64,000 bases of DNA from a bacterium (GCA_028282845.1 JANQGY010000003.1:1-64000), one strand, 5' to 3'. Shown: positions 1 to 8,390, counted from the first letter of the stretch. Notes: a model not told the origin generated them from the letters alone. A program made the numbers and translations.

Positions 1-767
1 CTCAACTTAACACAAGAGCTTTTGATGAACTTCGAGAACAAAAGTTGACGGAACTTAGCTCAATGATAGAATATGTTAATACTGGGAATTCAAGAATGAG
101 GTATTTGTGTGACTATTTGGGGGATAAATCACACAATTATTACCAAAACTGTGATAATACGACTCTTGAACCATTGATATTAAATCCAAAGCAAGCAACA
201 ATGCAAAAATTACAGGATTTTCGAGAATCATACTTTCCTGAATTAATTGTAGAAAGCAAATATTCAAATATTGTGAATGGAATAGCTTCAAGTTATTATG
301 GTGTGTCAAGTGTTGGAGCAGCATTACATCGGAGCAAATACAAGAATGGTGGGGACTTCCCGGATTTTCTTCTAAGACTTACATTAAAAGCTTTTAGAAA
401 AAAATATGGTCAAGAAAAATTTGATTTCATTGTTTATGTTCCCCCAACTGAATCGGGTGATTTAGTGAAAAACTTTGCAGAAAAATTATCACAAGTTTTA
501 AAAGTTACTATTTCTCATAGATTAGTTAAAACAGGCGAAACTCAACCTCAAAAAGTTTTCAAAAATGGCTATCTTAAAAAAGACAATGTTGCCCAAAAAT
601 TCAGCTATTCAGATCCAAGTGAATTAGCAGGAAAATCAGTAATTCTATTTGATGACATATTTGATAGTGGTGCAACAATTAAGGAAATTGGGAATGTTTT
701 AACTAAATTCGGGGTTTCGAAAATTGCACCTTTGGTAATTGCAAGAACTGTAGGTGGAGATATTTAG
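1..767 (+). CDS. RecQ-like helicase / phosphoribosyltransferase, C-terminal part (PsyrT/RqlH-like)
   Basis: The frame is open from the left edge, so the start lies outside the window. The first part (RAFDELREQKLTELSSMIEYV, then RMRYLCDYLGD) matches the end of the RecQ helicase core and its zinc-binding subdomain. The rest is a ComF-like type I phosphoribosyltransferase with the PRPP loop FDDIFDSGAT at about nt 650-677. RecQ helicases fused to such a domain and followed by a DprA-like gene are known as RqlH/RqlI in E. coli and PsyrT/PsyrA (a toxin-antitoxin / anti-phage pair); the assignment here rests on this architecture. The zinc site looks degenerate: the CxxC spacing ends as NCDNT rather than NCDNC, and the first expected cysteine is Ser. 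Whether the helicase motor is intact cannot be seen. Confidence 0.8.
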   Translation, partial: QLNTRAFDELREQKLTELSSMIEYVNTGNSRMRYLCDYLGDKSHNYYQNCDNTTLEPLILNPKQATMQKLQDFRESYFPELIVESKYSNIVNGIASSYYGVSSVGAALHRSKYKNGGDFPDFLLRLTLKAFRKKYGQEKFDFIVYVPPTESGDLVKNFAEKLSQVLKVTISHRLVKTGETQPQKVFKNGYLKKDNVAQKFSYSDPSELAGKSVILFDDIFDSGATIKEIGNVLTKFGVSKIAPLVIARTVGGDI

Positions 768-777
768 AAGATTGATT

Positions 778-1896
778 ATGAGTAAAGAATTAACATATTG
801 GTTGGCTTTGGCTCACATTCCAAAGATTAAAACAAAAAAGAAAAATGAGATAATTGTTCAACTATTTGAACAGAGTAAATCTGTTATTGATTTTTTTGAA
901 TCTGAGTATTCAGTTTGGGAAGATAAGTATCAGTTAAATAAATCAGAAGTAGAACTATTCTTAGATGCAAAGAAAGAGTTATCAAGTTATGCATTTATGG
1001 TTGAAGACCTTTTGGAACAAGGCTACAATATTCTTCCAATTACCTCACAGGATTATTCTCCAACTTTAAAAAAGAATTTGGGAAGAACATACACACCACC
1101 TGTAATCTATACAAAAGGCAATCTCCAAATAATGAAAGAGAAATCAGTTGCAATTGTAGGTTCTCGAAAGGCAAATGATAATTCATTAGAGTTTACTGAC
1201 AATGTTGCTAAGAATGCATCTAAAGATTATAAAGTTGTTGTTAGTGGTTTTGCTAAAGGAGTCGATAAACAAGCACTTGATTCTGCATTAAAATACAAAG
1301 GTCAAAGTATTATAGTTCTCCCTCAAGGAATTGCAACTTTTCAATCAGGTTTTAAAAAGTACTATAAGCAAATAATTGAAGGAGATATTTTAGTATTAAG
1401 TACTTTCTATCCAAAAGCACCTTGGAGCGTTCAACTTGCAATGGCTCGTAATCCAATCATTTATGGACTTGCATCTGAGATTTATGTAGCAGAATCAAGT
1501 GAAAAAGGTGGAACATGGTCGGGTGTAATGGACGGATTAAGAAAAGGAAGAACAATTTATGTTAGAACACCAAATCAGGGAGAAAGAAGTGCAAATAATA
1601 TGCTTATTTCAAAAGGTGGAAAAGCCGTTGATATTGCAGGTAATCTGACAACATATGAAATTGAAGAAACAAATTTAACTGTATCTAAAAATAGAACTGA
1701 AGATAAAATTGTCGAACTTCTAAAGCAGGGGACTTACGATTCAAAGAGTATTGTTGACAAACTTAACATTAAGTGGACTGCTAGAAAGGTTACTTCCTAC
1801 ATAAAAAAGAATTCAAACATTGAAATTTTAAAAGGTAAACCATTGAAGTTCACACATAAATGCAGAGTTTCTGATAAACAAACAACACTTTTTTAA
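778..1896 (+). CDS. DprA/Smf-like nucleotide-binding protein (PsyrA/RqlI-like)
   Basis: This is a 372-residue protein with a DprA-type Rossmann fold. It has SVAIVGSRKAND at nt ~1147-1180, VVSGFAKGVDKQALDSAL, the segment IIVLPQGI, and KGGTWSGVMDGLRKGRTIYV near the end of the fold. The C-terminal ~70 residues resemble a small winged-helix domain (DKIVELLKQGTYDSKSIVDKL). In competence DprA loads RecA on single-stranded DNA. In PsyrTA/RqlHI pairs the DprA-like partner restrains the RecQ-PRTase protein, and the tight downstream position (10 nt after the previous stop) supports that role here. I chose the ATG at 778 over an in-frame GTG at 754 that overlaps the upstream gene. It lacks the genome context of a competence DprA. 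Confidence 0.8.
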   Translation: MSKELTYWLALAHIPKIKTKKKNEIIVQLFEQSKSVIDFFESEYSVWEDKYQLNKSEVELFLDAKKELSSYAFMVEDLLEQGYNILPITSQDYSPTLKKNLGRTYTPPVIYTKGNLQIMKEKSVAIVGSRKANDNSLEFTDNVAKNASKDYKVVVSGFAKGVDKQALDSALKYKGQSIIVLPQGIATFQSGFKKYYKQIIEGDILVLSTFYPKAPWSVQLAMARNPIIYGLASEIYVAESSEKGGTWSGVMDGLRKGRTIYVRTPNQGERSANNMLISKGGKAVDIAGNLTTYEIEETNLTVSKNRTEDKIVELLKQGTYDSKSIVDKLNIKWTARKVTSYIKKNSNIEILKGKPLKFTHKCRVSDKQTTLF

Positions 1897-1980
1897 ATGT
1901 AAATAAAATATTTTAGCTAAAAAGGGGTATAATGCATAGCTATTTCATGACTTTATCCATAATTATAATTAGTCTTCAAT

Positions 1981-2016
1981 TTGAATTGTCAATTATTTCT
2001 TGATTATATAGTACTA
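1981..2016 (+). promoter_or_regulatory. Candidate hicAB promoter with a TAGTACTA palindrome
   Basis: Ahead of hicA there is TTGAAT (1981-1986), an 18-nt gap and TATATA (2005-2010), an acceptable -35/-10 pair. The 8-bp palindrome TAGTACTA (2009-2016) overlaps the -10 and the likely start point. HicB-type antitoxins usually autorepress by binding a palindrome in this position. The operator role is inferred from placement only, and an 8-bp palindrome can occur by chance. Confidence 0.3.
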
Positions 2017-2034
2017 CTTTGGTATTATTAATAT

Positions 2035-2229
2035 ATGCCAAGAAAGATTCGTGAATTAATTAAAGACTTAAAGAAAGCAGGTTTTGCTAATCGTGGCGGT
2101 AAAGGCAGTCATCGCAATTATGTTCATAGTTCAGGGGTTGTTCTTACTATTTCCGGCAAATTAAGTGATGAGGCAAAACCTTATCAGGAAAAATTAGTTA
2201 AACAAAAAATAGAAGAAATAAAAAAATGA
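2035..2229 (+). CDS. hicA: HicA-family mRNA interferase toxin
   Basis: This 64-residue protein has the HicA double-stranded-RNA-binding-like fold. It carries the hallmark GGKGSHRNYVH at residues ~22-32, whose histidine is the catalytic residue of the family, and ends in a helical, Lys/Glu-rich stretch. HicA toxins cleave mRNA and are neutralised by HicB. The toxin-first order and the 4-bp ATGA overlap with the next gene are typical of hicAB. Its length is normal, and both the glycine-rich approach to the histidine and the 'LTISGK' strand are intact, so the toxin looks functional. Confidence 0.9.
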   Translation: MPRKIRELIKDLKKAGFANRGGKGSHRNYVHSSGVVLTISGKLSDEAKPYQEKLVKQKIEEIKK

Positions 2230-2561
2230 AAACAAGCGATAAATATCTTAAAATAGTTGAATGGTCAGAAGACGATAAATGCTATGTTGGATCTATACCC
2301 GGTTGGATTGGTAAATGTTGTCACGGTGATGATGAATTAAAAGTATATCATAAATTATGTGATATTGTTGAAGAATGGATTGACATTTATAAAAAAGATG
2401 GTAAACCATTACCAATAGCTACAAATAAGAAATATTCCGGTAAATTTGTTTTACGCACCGGTTCCGAATTACACCAAGCATTAGCAATTAAAGCTATGAC
2501 AAATAACGATAGTTTAAACAACTTTGTAGTTAAAGAGTTAAAAAAAGCAGTTACTCATTAA
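2226..2561 (+). CDS. hicB: HicB-family antitoxin with C-terminal ribbon-helix-helix
   Basis: This is a 111-residue antitoxin. The N-terminal half (YLKIVEWSEDDKCYVGSIPG) is the partial RNase-H-like HicB fold that covers the toxin. The C-terminal FVLRTGSELHQALAIKAM...SLNNFVVKELKKAV matches a ribbon-helix-helix/Arc-type DNA-binding segment, used for autoregulation. The start codon overlaps the hicA stop (ATGA), implying translational coupling. It is followed by an imperfect hairpin terminator at 2586-2611. The pair sits between the PsyrTA-like locus and a decayed ahcY fragment, in accessory DNA. Confidence 0.88.
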   Translation: MKTSDKYLKIVEWSEDDKCYVGSIPGWIGKCCHGDDELKVYHKLCDIVEEWIDIYKKDGKPLPIATNKKYSGKFVLRTGSELHQALAIKAMTNNDSLNNFVVKELKKAVTH

Positions 2562-2585
2562 TACCTGTTATTTGTTCTATAATAG

Positions 2586-2611
2586 AAAAGCCACCTTGCG
2601 GTGTCTTTTTT
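2586..2611 (+). terminator. Rho-independent terminator after hicB (diverged copy of the 5663-5690 hairpin)
   Basis: The hairpin is AAAAGCCACC / GGTGTCTTTT with a TTGC loop and one mismatch, followed by more T residues. The whole element aligns with the hairpin at 5663-5690 next to ahcY, and the similarity continues into ahcY coding sequence. It is therefore the terminator half of a duplicated ahcY end. Confidence 0.7.
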
Positions 2612-2623
2612 ATATTTAAAGAT

Positions 2624-2702
2624 ATTGGTTTTTAATACCGATAATGTTCCGGCTTATAAGGTCCATCCTTCGGAACACAGGTGGTTGTCTCTTCGGAAAG
2701 GA
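2624..2702 (-). pseudogene. Remnant of the 3' end of ahcY (S-adenosylhomocysteinase)
   Basis: Read on the minus strand, 2634-2663 encodes the same terminal peptide as intact ahcY ([10 protein letters not shown], stop), with differences at third codon positions only. The alignment with 5660-5757 runs for about 100 bp at roughly 85% identity and includes the terminator. At about 2674 the match jumps to ahcY 6524-6550 (the SEETTT codons), so roughly 0.77 kb has been deleted internally. It is therefore a decayed, diverged allele of ahcY and not just a short attachment-site tail. No coding function remains. Confidence 0.8.
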
Positions 2703-2862
2703 TCCTGCAACTTCAGTGTTAGAAAAAGATTGCCGCGCTCATGACGTAGAAAATTTATATATTACCGATGCAAGTTTTATGCCTACCGGCGGTAGTGTGC
2801 CATATACTTGGACGATTTATGCTAATTCGTTCAGAGTAGCGGATATTATAAATAGAAAATAA
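2703..2862 (+). pseudogene. C-terminal fragment of a GMC-family oxidoreductase
   Basis: The frame encodes EKDCRAHDVENLYITDASFM and TIYANSFRVADIIN, the conserved C-terminal end of glucose-methanol-choline oxidoreductases (the 'DCR..D..NLYV.DAS' block followed by '..T..ANS.R.AD'). The rest of the ~500-residue enzyme is missing. The reading frame extends back to an ATG at 2644, but that ATG lies in sequence homologous to the ahcY remnant, so the first ~20 codons are not GMC sequence. A related tail lies at 3601-3708. This is a remnant, not a small gene. Confidence 0.75.
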
Positions 2863-3072
2863 TTCTCAGTTTCACAATTGCATATTCACCAATTGACAAT
2901 AGTACTATGAAAATAATTTCTTATAGTATTATATTAAATTAACTATGTGCAATAAAAACAAGGAGTACAAACTGTTAGAAGCAATACACAATGACCTCAT
3001 AGATTTGCGTAATATACAAAACGAATGTTAAAAAGTTGTGTATTAGCTGAAGAACACTTTAAATAAAATACA
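2863..3072. other. Intergenic DNA with a possible promoter
   Basis: No gene is seen. TTGACA at 2893-2898 with TAATTT at 2914-2919 (15-nt gap) may drive the lipoprotein gene downstream. The palindrome ATAGTACTAT (2899-2908) contains the same TAGTACTA 8-mer as the hicA upstream region. Confidence 0.3.
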
Positions 3073-3555
3073 ATGGAAAAAACGAATTTTACAAAGATCT
3101 TATTATTAACATTTTTAATAACATCAATATTCATTACAAGCTGTGATCGGAATGCAAACGAAAAAAGTGTGGAATCAAAACAAGTTGATTTATCAGTACT
3201 TGGAAAGGAAATAAATATTCAGCTGCGTGAATTTGAGAGACATCTACAAAATGGTGACTCAATTGCTTTAGGTAGTATGTATATGGATGATGCTAAGATA
3301 ATGCCCTCTGTTGTGGGGAGAGATAATATTGTTAAAAATTTTGGAGGTATGATTCGACATGATATTACCGGTGCAAGCTTTAATACAATAGGCTTATGGG
3401 GAAACGATCAATTACTCGTGGAGGAAGGAACCGGTATTTGGTCTCTCGAAAACGGACAAGTCGTTGAACAAGGAACATACTTAGTGGTTTGGAAAAAAGA
3501 TAATGGAAATTGGAAAATATTTCGAGATATTTGGTTTCCTGAAAAAAAGGAATAA
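3073..3555 (+). CDS. SnoaL/DUF4440-like (NTF2-fold) lipoprotein
   Basis: This is a 160-residue protein with a lipoprotein signal peptide (LLLTFLITSIFITSC, lipobox Cys at ~24), so it is probably anchored in a membrane and faces the periplasm. The mature part has the NTF2-like pattern of DUF4440/SnoaL proteins: an N-terminal helix (INIQLREFERHLQNGDSIAL), YMDDAKIMPS, and the closing strands YLVVWKKDNGNWKIFRDIW. Members of this fold bind small ligands or act as isomerases, but the substrate cannot be read from sequence. It lies between two GMC oxidoreductase tails, so its own operon context has been lost. Confidence 0.65.
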   Translation: MEKTNFTKILLLTFLITSIFITSCDRNANEKSVESKQVDLSVLGKEINIQLREFERHLQNGDSIALGSMYMDDAKIMPSVVGRDNIVKNFGGMIRHDITGASFNTIGLWGNDQLLVEEGTGIWSLENGQVVEQGTYLVVWKKDNGNWKIFRDIWFPEKKE

Positions 3556-3600
3556 ATCAGATAAATTGACATAAAAACCTATACACAATATTCTTTGTTA

Positions 3601-3708
3601 AAAATTGCAGGTACAAACTTTTTGTCTACTGGTTGTGATATTCCCTATAATTGGACGATCTATGCTAATTCGTTTAGAGTGGCGGATTCCATAAGTACAT
3701 CATTTTAA
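3601..3708 (+). pseudogene. Second GMC oxidoreductase C-terminal remnant
   Basis: Translated from 3601, the sequence gives GTNFLSTGCDIPYNW then TIYANSFRVADSIS before a TAA. This is homologous to the tail at 2703-2862; over the shared TIYANSFRVAD block the two differ mostly at third codon positions. There is no start codon or upstream domain. It is another gene tail stranded among accessory genes. Confidence 0.65.
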
Positions 3709-3824
3709 TTAATTCCCTTGCACACAAAATTATGCAATTGTTGATATTTGAATCAATTGTGTTAGGAAAATGGAAACGAAATTTATAAATTCATCAAAGA
3801 TTACTAGTATAAAGGAATTTTCCT

Positions 3825-4973
3825 ATGAGTTATGATTCAGTCGATCAATTGCAAAAAGTACTAACCGACAAAGTTTTTCATTATGCGAAAGATTCAAAAA
3901 AAGCTGCAGGCAGAGCATTAGGGACTATTGTTGAAATTATTACTTATTACTTACTAAAAAGTTGGGGATTTAATAATTTGATTTCAATTGAAAGAAAGAT
4001 TTCTGAATATGGGAACACGGATATTTCTCACAATGTTGAGTATTCTTTACACCCTACTTTTAACGATTTTAATTTATTGTTTCATAAAGACAATAAATCG
4101 ATTACATCAAATGCTATTTGGAAAGCAATTGAGGAAAATATTAAAGATTTTGATCTATCCGAATTTGAAAAATCTAAGAATACGCTTTTATCAAAAAATC
4201 ACATATTAAGAAACTCTTGTACTATTGGAATCAGTCGAAATACATACTTAGTTGCTACTATTATCAAAGAGAATGAAGCAAATTATACAATTAGTATTTC
4301 TGAACAAAATTTTAAACCGATTGCAATTTTTGAGTGTAAAAGAGTGGGGGTTGAAGAAGGAACAAAAAAAGGGCCACAAACAATTGAAAAAGCTAAACAA
4401 GGCGCATATGTTGCACGCTCAGTATCATCATTACAAAAAATACGAATTAATACAGGTGAAATGTATGGAGTAGTTTATAAGAATGATAAAATTATTCATT
4501 CAAAATCATATTATATACTACTTGACGAAGTAATCAATTCAGATGATCCTGATCTATTAAAACAATTTACTTTAACTGTCGGTATTGTAAGCAACCATGG
4601 TAATTGGTTTACTTCAAATAATCATAACAAAGAATTGAAGGTTTTAAATCAATCATACGATTGGTTGTTATTCTTGACCGATGAAGGTATTACAAAGTTT
4701 ATAGAAGAATTAATCCTAAAACCTAATAAAGAAAATAAAATAATTCGTGAATCATTTTTGGCAAGTTATTCAGCAACCAAAAAGATTAATCAATTTACTA
4801 AGGTTAAAATGAATAAATTTGCTGATGTAATGTTACAAACATACTTCAATAAGAACTTAAAAAGCATAGAGAGATGGTTTAATATTATTACTGAAAATAA
4901 AAATTCCTTAGAAGAACTAAAGAATGATATATCTGTTTTAAAAAATAAAAATTGGATTAATATTTTAGGATAA
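3825..4973 (+). CDS. Putative PD-(D/E)XK restriction endonuclease
   Basis: This 382-residue, AT-rich gene has no full-length family that I recognise. The strand IAIFECKRVGVEEGTKKGPQ (about residues 166-185) fits the E-x-K half of a PD-(D/E)XK nuclease site. The preceding ISISEQNF strand and following KAKQGAYVARSVSSL helix are typical of type II enzymes. It ends 6 bp before a Dam-like adenine methyltransferase in the same orientation, so it is most likely the endonuclease of a type II R-M pair. The acidic partner of the catalytic pair is not assigned with confidence. The recognition site is unknown. Confidence 0.65.
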   Translation: MSYDSVDQLQKVLTDKVFHYAKDSKKAAGRALGTIVEIITYYLLKSWGFNNLISIERKISEYGNTDISHNVEYSLHPTFNDFNLLFHKDNKSITSNAIWKAIEENIKDFDLSEFEKSKNTLLSKNHILRNSCTIGISRNTYLVATIIKENEANYTISISEQNFKPIAIFECKRVGVEEGTKKGPQTIEKAKQGAYVARSVSSLQKIRINTGEMYGVVYKNDKIIHSKSYYILLDEVINSDDPDLLKQFTLTVGIVSNHGNWFTSNNHNKELKVLNQSYDWLLFLTDEGITKFIEELILKPNKENKIIRESFLASYSATKKINQFTKVKMNKFADVMLQTYFNKNLKSIERWFNIITENKNSLEELKNDISVLKNKNWINILG

Positions 4974-4979
4974 TTATAA

Positions 4980-5570
4980 ATGACTGCGGGAAGGAATGTA
5001 AATACAAAAAGTAAGGATTGGGGAACACCGCAAAAATATGTTAATTCTGTAAAAGAAGTATTTGATGGGAAGATCACACTTGATCCTTGTTCTAGTAAAT
5101 ACTCTATTGTAAATGCAGAGGTTGAGTATCTTTTACCAAAAAATGATGGTCTTAAAGACTCTTGGAATTATCCAACAATTTATGTCAATCCACCATATGG
5201 GATATCAAAGTCCAATAAAACTTCCATTAAACATTGGTTGAATCGATGTGCAATGGCTCATATAGAGCATGGCTCTGAAGTTATTGCATTAGTACCTGTC
5301 GCCACAAACACTGGGCATTGGAAAAGAAGTGTTTTCACTAAAGCATCTGCCATTTGTTTCCTCTATGATACTAGATTAAAATTTTTAGAAAACGGTAAAA
5401 ATGGAGGTAAGGGTGCTCCTATGGCATGTGCAATGGTTTACTGGGGTGCTCATTTCAAGAGATTTTATGAAGTCTTTGTTGATCATGGTGCAGTAGTTGA
5501 TATAAGATCACTCATCGGTAAATATATTGGAAAAGATAGAGAATATTTCCAAACAAATATTTTCAAATAG
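4980..5570 (+). CDS. DNA N6-adenine methyltransferase, phage Dam-like family
   Basis: This is a 196-residue protein with the layout of the phage-type Dam family. It has DWGTPQKYVNSVKEVF at the start, TLDPCSS (SAM-binding motif I region), DGLKDSW, then the catalytic YVNPPYG at about residues 75-81, followed by VIALVPVATNTGHW. It probably methylates the N6 position of adenine in DNA and protects against the nuclease encoded just upstream. The family is common in phages and R-M systems. The length is normal and the gene looks intact. Confidence 0.85.
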   Translation: MTAGRNVNTKSKDWGTPQKYVNSVKEVFDGKITLDPCSSKYSIVNAEVEYLLPKNDGLKDSWNYPTIYVNPPYGISKSNKTSIKHWLNRCAMAHIEHGSEVIALVPVATNTGHWKRSVFTKASAICFLYDTRLKFLENGKNGGKGAPMACAMVYWGAHFKRFYEVFVDHGAVVDIRSLIGKYIGKDREYFQTNIFK

Positions 5571-5662
5571 TTAGCAACATGACTATTTTAGACTAATTCT
5601 AATGGAAAAATCTATACTAATTTTTGAGGAGTAAATAATAAACTCAACCTATCCATATTAAT

Positions 5663-5690
5663 AGAAAAGCCACCTATCGGTGGCTTTTCT
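5663..5690. terminator. Bidirectional terminator between the methyltransferase and ahcY
   Basis: A perfect 12-bp stem, AGAAAAGCCACC / GGTGGCTTTTCT, with a TATC loop. The A-run and T-run on its two sides allow termination of both convergent genes. A diverged copy follows hicB at 2586-2611. Confidence 0.85.
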
Positions 5691-5710
5691 ATATCTTATA
5701 ATATTGGTTT

Positions 5711-7204
5711 TTAATACCGATAATGCTCAGGCTTATATGGACCTTCCTTTGATACACCAATATATTCAGCCTGTTCATCGGTTAATTCGGTCAAAGTAAC
5801 GCCGAGTTTTTCCAAATGTAAACGGGCAACTTCTTCATCAAGTTTCTTGGGCAGCATGTAAACACCGATTTCGGGTTTATCTTCAGCCAAAGCCATTTGT
5901 GCCAATACTTGATTCGAGAATGAATTGGACATCACAAAACTCGGATGACCAGTTGCGCAACCTAAATTAACTAAACGTCCTTCCGCTAAAGTAAATATTT
6001 GATGACCACCAGGGAAAGTATAACGATCAACCTGCGGTTTGATTGTTTCGCGATCAACATCATCCGCTTCATTTAGCGGATCAATCTGTATTTCATTGTC
6101 AAAATGACCAATATTGCATACGATTGACTGATCTTTCATTTTGCGCATGTGATCTAAAGTGATAACATCTTTATTTCCTGTTGCAGTAACAAATATATTA
6201 GCTTCGGATAAAGCTTGTTGAGTGGTCACTACTTCGAATCCTTCCATAGCAGCTTGCAATGCGCAGATCGGATCAATTTCGGTTATTAATACTCTTGCAC
6301 CATAGCCACGCATTGATTGCGCACAACCGCGCCCGACATCGCCATATCCGCATACTAAAACGGTTTTTCCGGCAATCATTACATCCATTGAACGTTTTAA
6401 TCCGTCTGCTAACGATTCTCTGCAACCGTAAATATTGTCAAATTTTGACTTGGTTACCGAGTCATTAACATTATAGGCCGGAAACAGTAAAGTCTTGTCT
6501 TTTTCCATCTGCTGTAAACGATGAACACCGGTGGTTGTCTCTTCGGAAACGCCGATGATATCCTTAACAATTGTATGCCAATGATTGGGATTTTTGGCTA
6601 AAACTTCTCTCAATAAATTTTCTACAACCTGTTCTTCTCGAACTTTTGTCGTTATTTCCGGTACTTTTCCTGTTTTGCTGAAAATCTTTTCAAGTTCATA
6701 CCCCTTGTGGATTAGTAACGTTGCATCGCCACCATCATCAACTATTAACTGCGGACCTTTATCGCCGGGGAATGTCAGCGCTTGTAAGGTACTCCACCAA
6801 TACTCTTCCAATGTTTCACCTTTCCATGCAAAAACCGGTGTTCCCGTATCGGCAATCGCGGCGGCGGCATGATCCTGAGTGGAAAATATATTGCAGCTTG
6901 CCCAGCGCAAGTCTGCACCTAATTCTTTTAGTGTTTCAATCAATACGGCTGTTTCAACCGTCATGTGCAAAGAACCGGTAATACGATACCCCTTTAAAGG
7001 TTTTTCCTTGCCATATTTTTCCCGAATTGCCATTAAACCGGGCATTTCTTTTTCCGCAATAGCGATAGCTTTGCGTCCGTCTTTTGCCAATTTTATGTCC
7101 GCAATTTTATGCGGTAAATTTTCTACTATAGATTTCATTTTATTATTCTTTTTTTTGTTGGAAATAGTAGAATCTGATATTTCACTTATTATTGGTTGAG
7201 CCAT
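5711..7204 (-). CDS. ahcY: S-adenosylhomocysteinase
   Basis: This 497-residue enzyme splits S-adenosylhomocysteine into adenosine and homocysteine and recycles the product of SAM-dependent methylation. Visible features are the substrate-domain [27 protein letters not shown], the NAD-binding [17 protein letters not shown], and the conserved C-terminus KPEHYRY that completes the partner subunit's site. It contains the ~40-residue insertion typical of many bacterial enzymes (around residues 165-205). The N-terminus is about 20 residues longer than usual, and a start at Met23 (MKSIVENL) is possible. It lies 10 bp after metK in one operon. A decayed allele of its 3' end sits 3 kb away. Confidence 0.97.
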   Translation of the reverse strand: MAQPIISEISDSTISNKKKNNKMKSIVENLPHKIADIKLAKDGRKAIAIAEKEMPGLMAIREKYGKEKPLKGYRITGSLHMTVETAVLIETLKELGADLRWASCNIFSTQDHAAAAIADTGTPVFAWKGETLEEYWWSTLQALTFPGDKGPQLIVDDGGDATLLIHKGYELEKIFSKTGKVPEITTKVREEQVVENLLREVLAKNPNHWHTIVKDIIGVSEETTTGVHRLQQMEKDKTLLFPAYNVNDSVTKSKFDNIYGCRESLADGLKRSMDVMIAGKTVLVCGYGDVGRGCAQSMRGYGARVLITEIDPICALQAAMEGFEVVTTQQALSEANIFVTATGNKDVITLDHMRKMKDQSIVCNIGHFDNEIQIDPLNEADDVDRETIKPQVDRYTFPGGHQIFTLAEGRLVNLGCATGHPSFVMSNSFSNQVLAQMALAEDKPEIGVYMLPKKLDEEVARLHLEKLGVTLTELTDEQAEYIGVSKEGPYKPEHYRY

Positions 7205-7214
7205 AACTCTACTC

Positions 7215-8390
7215 TTAAATTAATTTTTTTAATTGGTCAATCATGTTGGTCTTTTCCCACGTGAATTGTTCATCTTCGCGACCGAAATGCCCATAAGCAG
7301 CTGTTTGCCGATAACGCGGTTTTTTCAAATCAAGATGAGCGATTATTTCGGACGGTTTCAACGGGAAAATTTGTTTTACAATTTCTGTTAATTTTTCATC
7401 AGTCAGATCACTTGTACCAAACGATTTGGCGCTAACCGAGGTCGGTTCGGCAACACCAATGCTATATGATAATTGAATTTCACAACGCTCAGCTAAACCG
7501 GCTGCTACAACATTCTTTGCAATATAACGCGCCATATAAGTCGCTGATCTATCTACTTTTGATGGATCTTTTCCTGAGAATGCACCGCCGCCATGCGGAG
7601 CATAACCGCCATAAGTATCCACAATGATCTTTCTGCCCGTCAATCCCGTATCGGCTTCGGGACCGCCCATGACAAAGCGTCCGGTACCGTTTACGATAAA
7701 TGATCCATTGGATTCAATTCTATGGTCATTTAAAACCGGTTTAATAATATTTTTGATGACTTCTGTTCTCACAAATTCAAGTTCTTTTTCTTCGGTACCG
7801 AATTTATCTAACATATTATCATGCTGTGTGGCAATTACAACTTTTTTAACGGCAAGTGGTTTGCCGTCTTCATATTCGACCGTTACCTGAGATTTTCCAT
7901 CGGGACCAAGCCAAGGCATTTCACCATTTTTGCGTTCGTAGGCTAATTTTGCAGTTAGCCGGTGTGCCAATTGAATTGGTAACGGCATCAATTCCGGCGT
8001 CTCTTTGCAGGCATAACCAAACATCAAACCCTGATCACCGGCGCCCTGTTCTTTATTTTCATCAGAATCTACCCCCTGTGCTATGTTAGGACTCTGCCGA
8101 TGCAGGCGCGAAGTAACCGTAACTGATTCGTCATCCATGCCGTAGGCGACATCGGTATAACCGATTTCAGCGAGTGTTTCCTTGACAATTTTCTCGACTT
8201 CGGCAAATCCGTGAGTGCTAACCTCACCACTCACAACCACTAATCCCTTGGTAGCGAGCGTTTCACAAGCTACCCTTGATTCAGGATCCTGCTCCAATAG
8301 ATTATCCAATATAGCATCAGAAATAGCATCACAGACTTTATCCGGATGCCCCTCGGTTACCGACTCTGAGGTAAATAAATACCGGCTCAT
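7215..8390 (-). CDS. metK: S-adenosylmethionine synthetase
   Basis: This 391-residue enzyme makes SAM from methionine and ATP. The N-terminal motif [18 protein letters not shown], the loop [13 protein letters not shown] and the phosphate-binding [17 protein letters not shown] are all intact, and the length is standard. The ATG is preceded by GGAGAG at the right distance. Its product is consumed by the many methyltransferases in the window, and ahcY downstream removes the by-product. No SAM riboswitch is seen in the 93-bp leader; instead there is a perfect 6-bp inverted repeat (8438-8453). Confidence 0.98.
   Translation of the reverse strand: MSRYLFTSESVTEGHPDKVCDAISDAILDNLLEQDPESRVACETLATKGLVVVSGEVSTHGFAEVEKIVKETLAEIGYTDVAYGMDDESVTVTSRLHRQSPNIAQGVDSDENKEQGAGDQGLMFGYACKETPELMPLPIQLAHRLTAKLAYERKNGEMPWLGPDGKSQVTVEYEDGKPLAVKKVVIATQHDNMLDKFGTEEKELEFVRTEVIKNIIKPVLNDHRIESNGSFIVNGTGRFVMGGPEADTGLTGRKIIVDTYGGYAPHGGGAFSGKDPSKVDRSATYMARYIAKNVVAAGLAERCEIQLSYSIGVAEPTSVSAKSFGTSDLTDEKLTEIVKQIFPLKPSEIIAHLDLKKPRYRQTAAYGHFGREDEQFTWEKTNMIDQLKKLI

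Noticed and set aside
2644..2862. An intact 72-codon frame that could be called a small gene
   Set aside because: Its first codons lie in a decayed ahcY copy and the rest is only the C-terminal end of a GMC oxidoreductase, so it is a chance fusion of two remnants.
4980..5570. Prophage remnant indicated by a phage-type Dam methyltransferase
   Set aside because: No structural, lysis, replication or integration genes lie nearby, and the direct neighbour is a nuclease-like gene, so an R-M pair explains it better.
5711..8390. Long antisense frames over ahcY and metK
   Set aside because: They show no domain, no ribosome binding site and unlikely composition; they mirror the strong coding frames on the minus strand.
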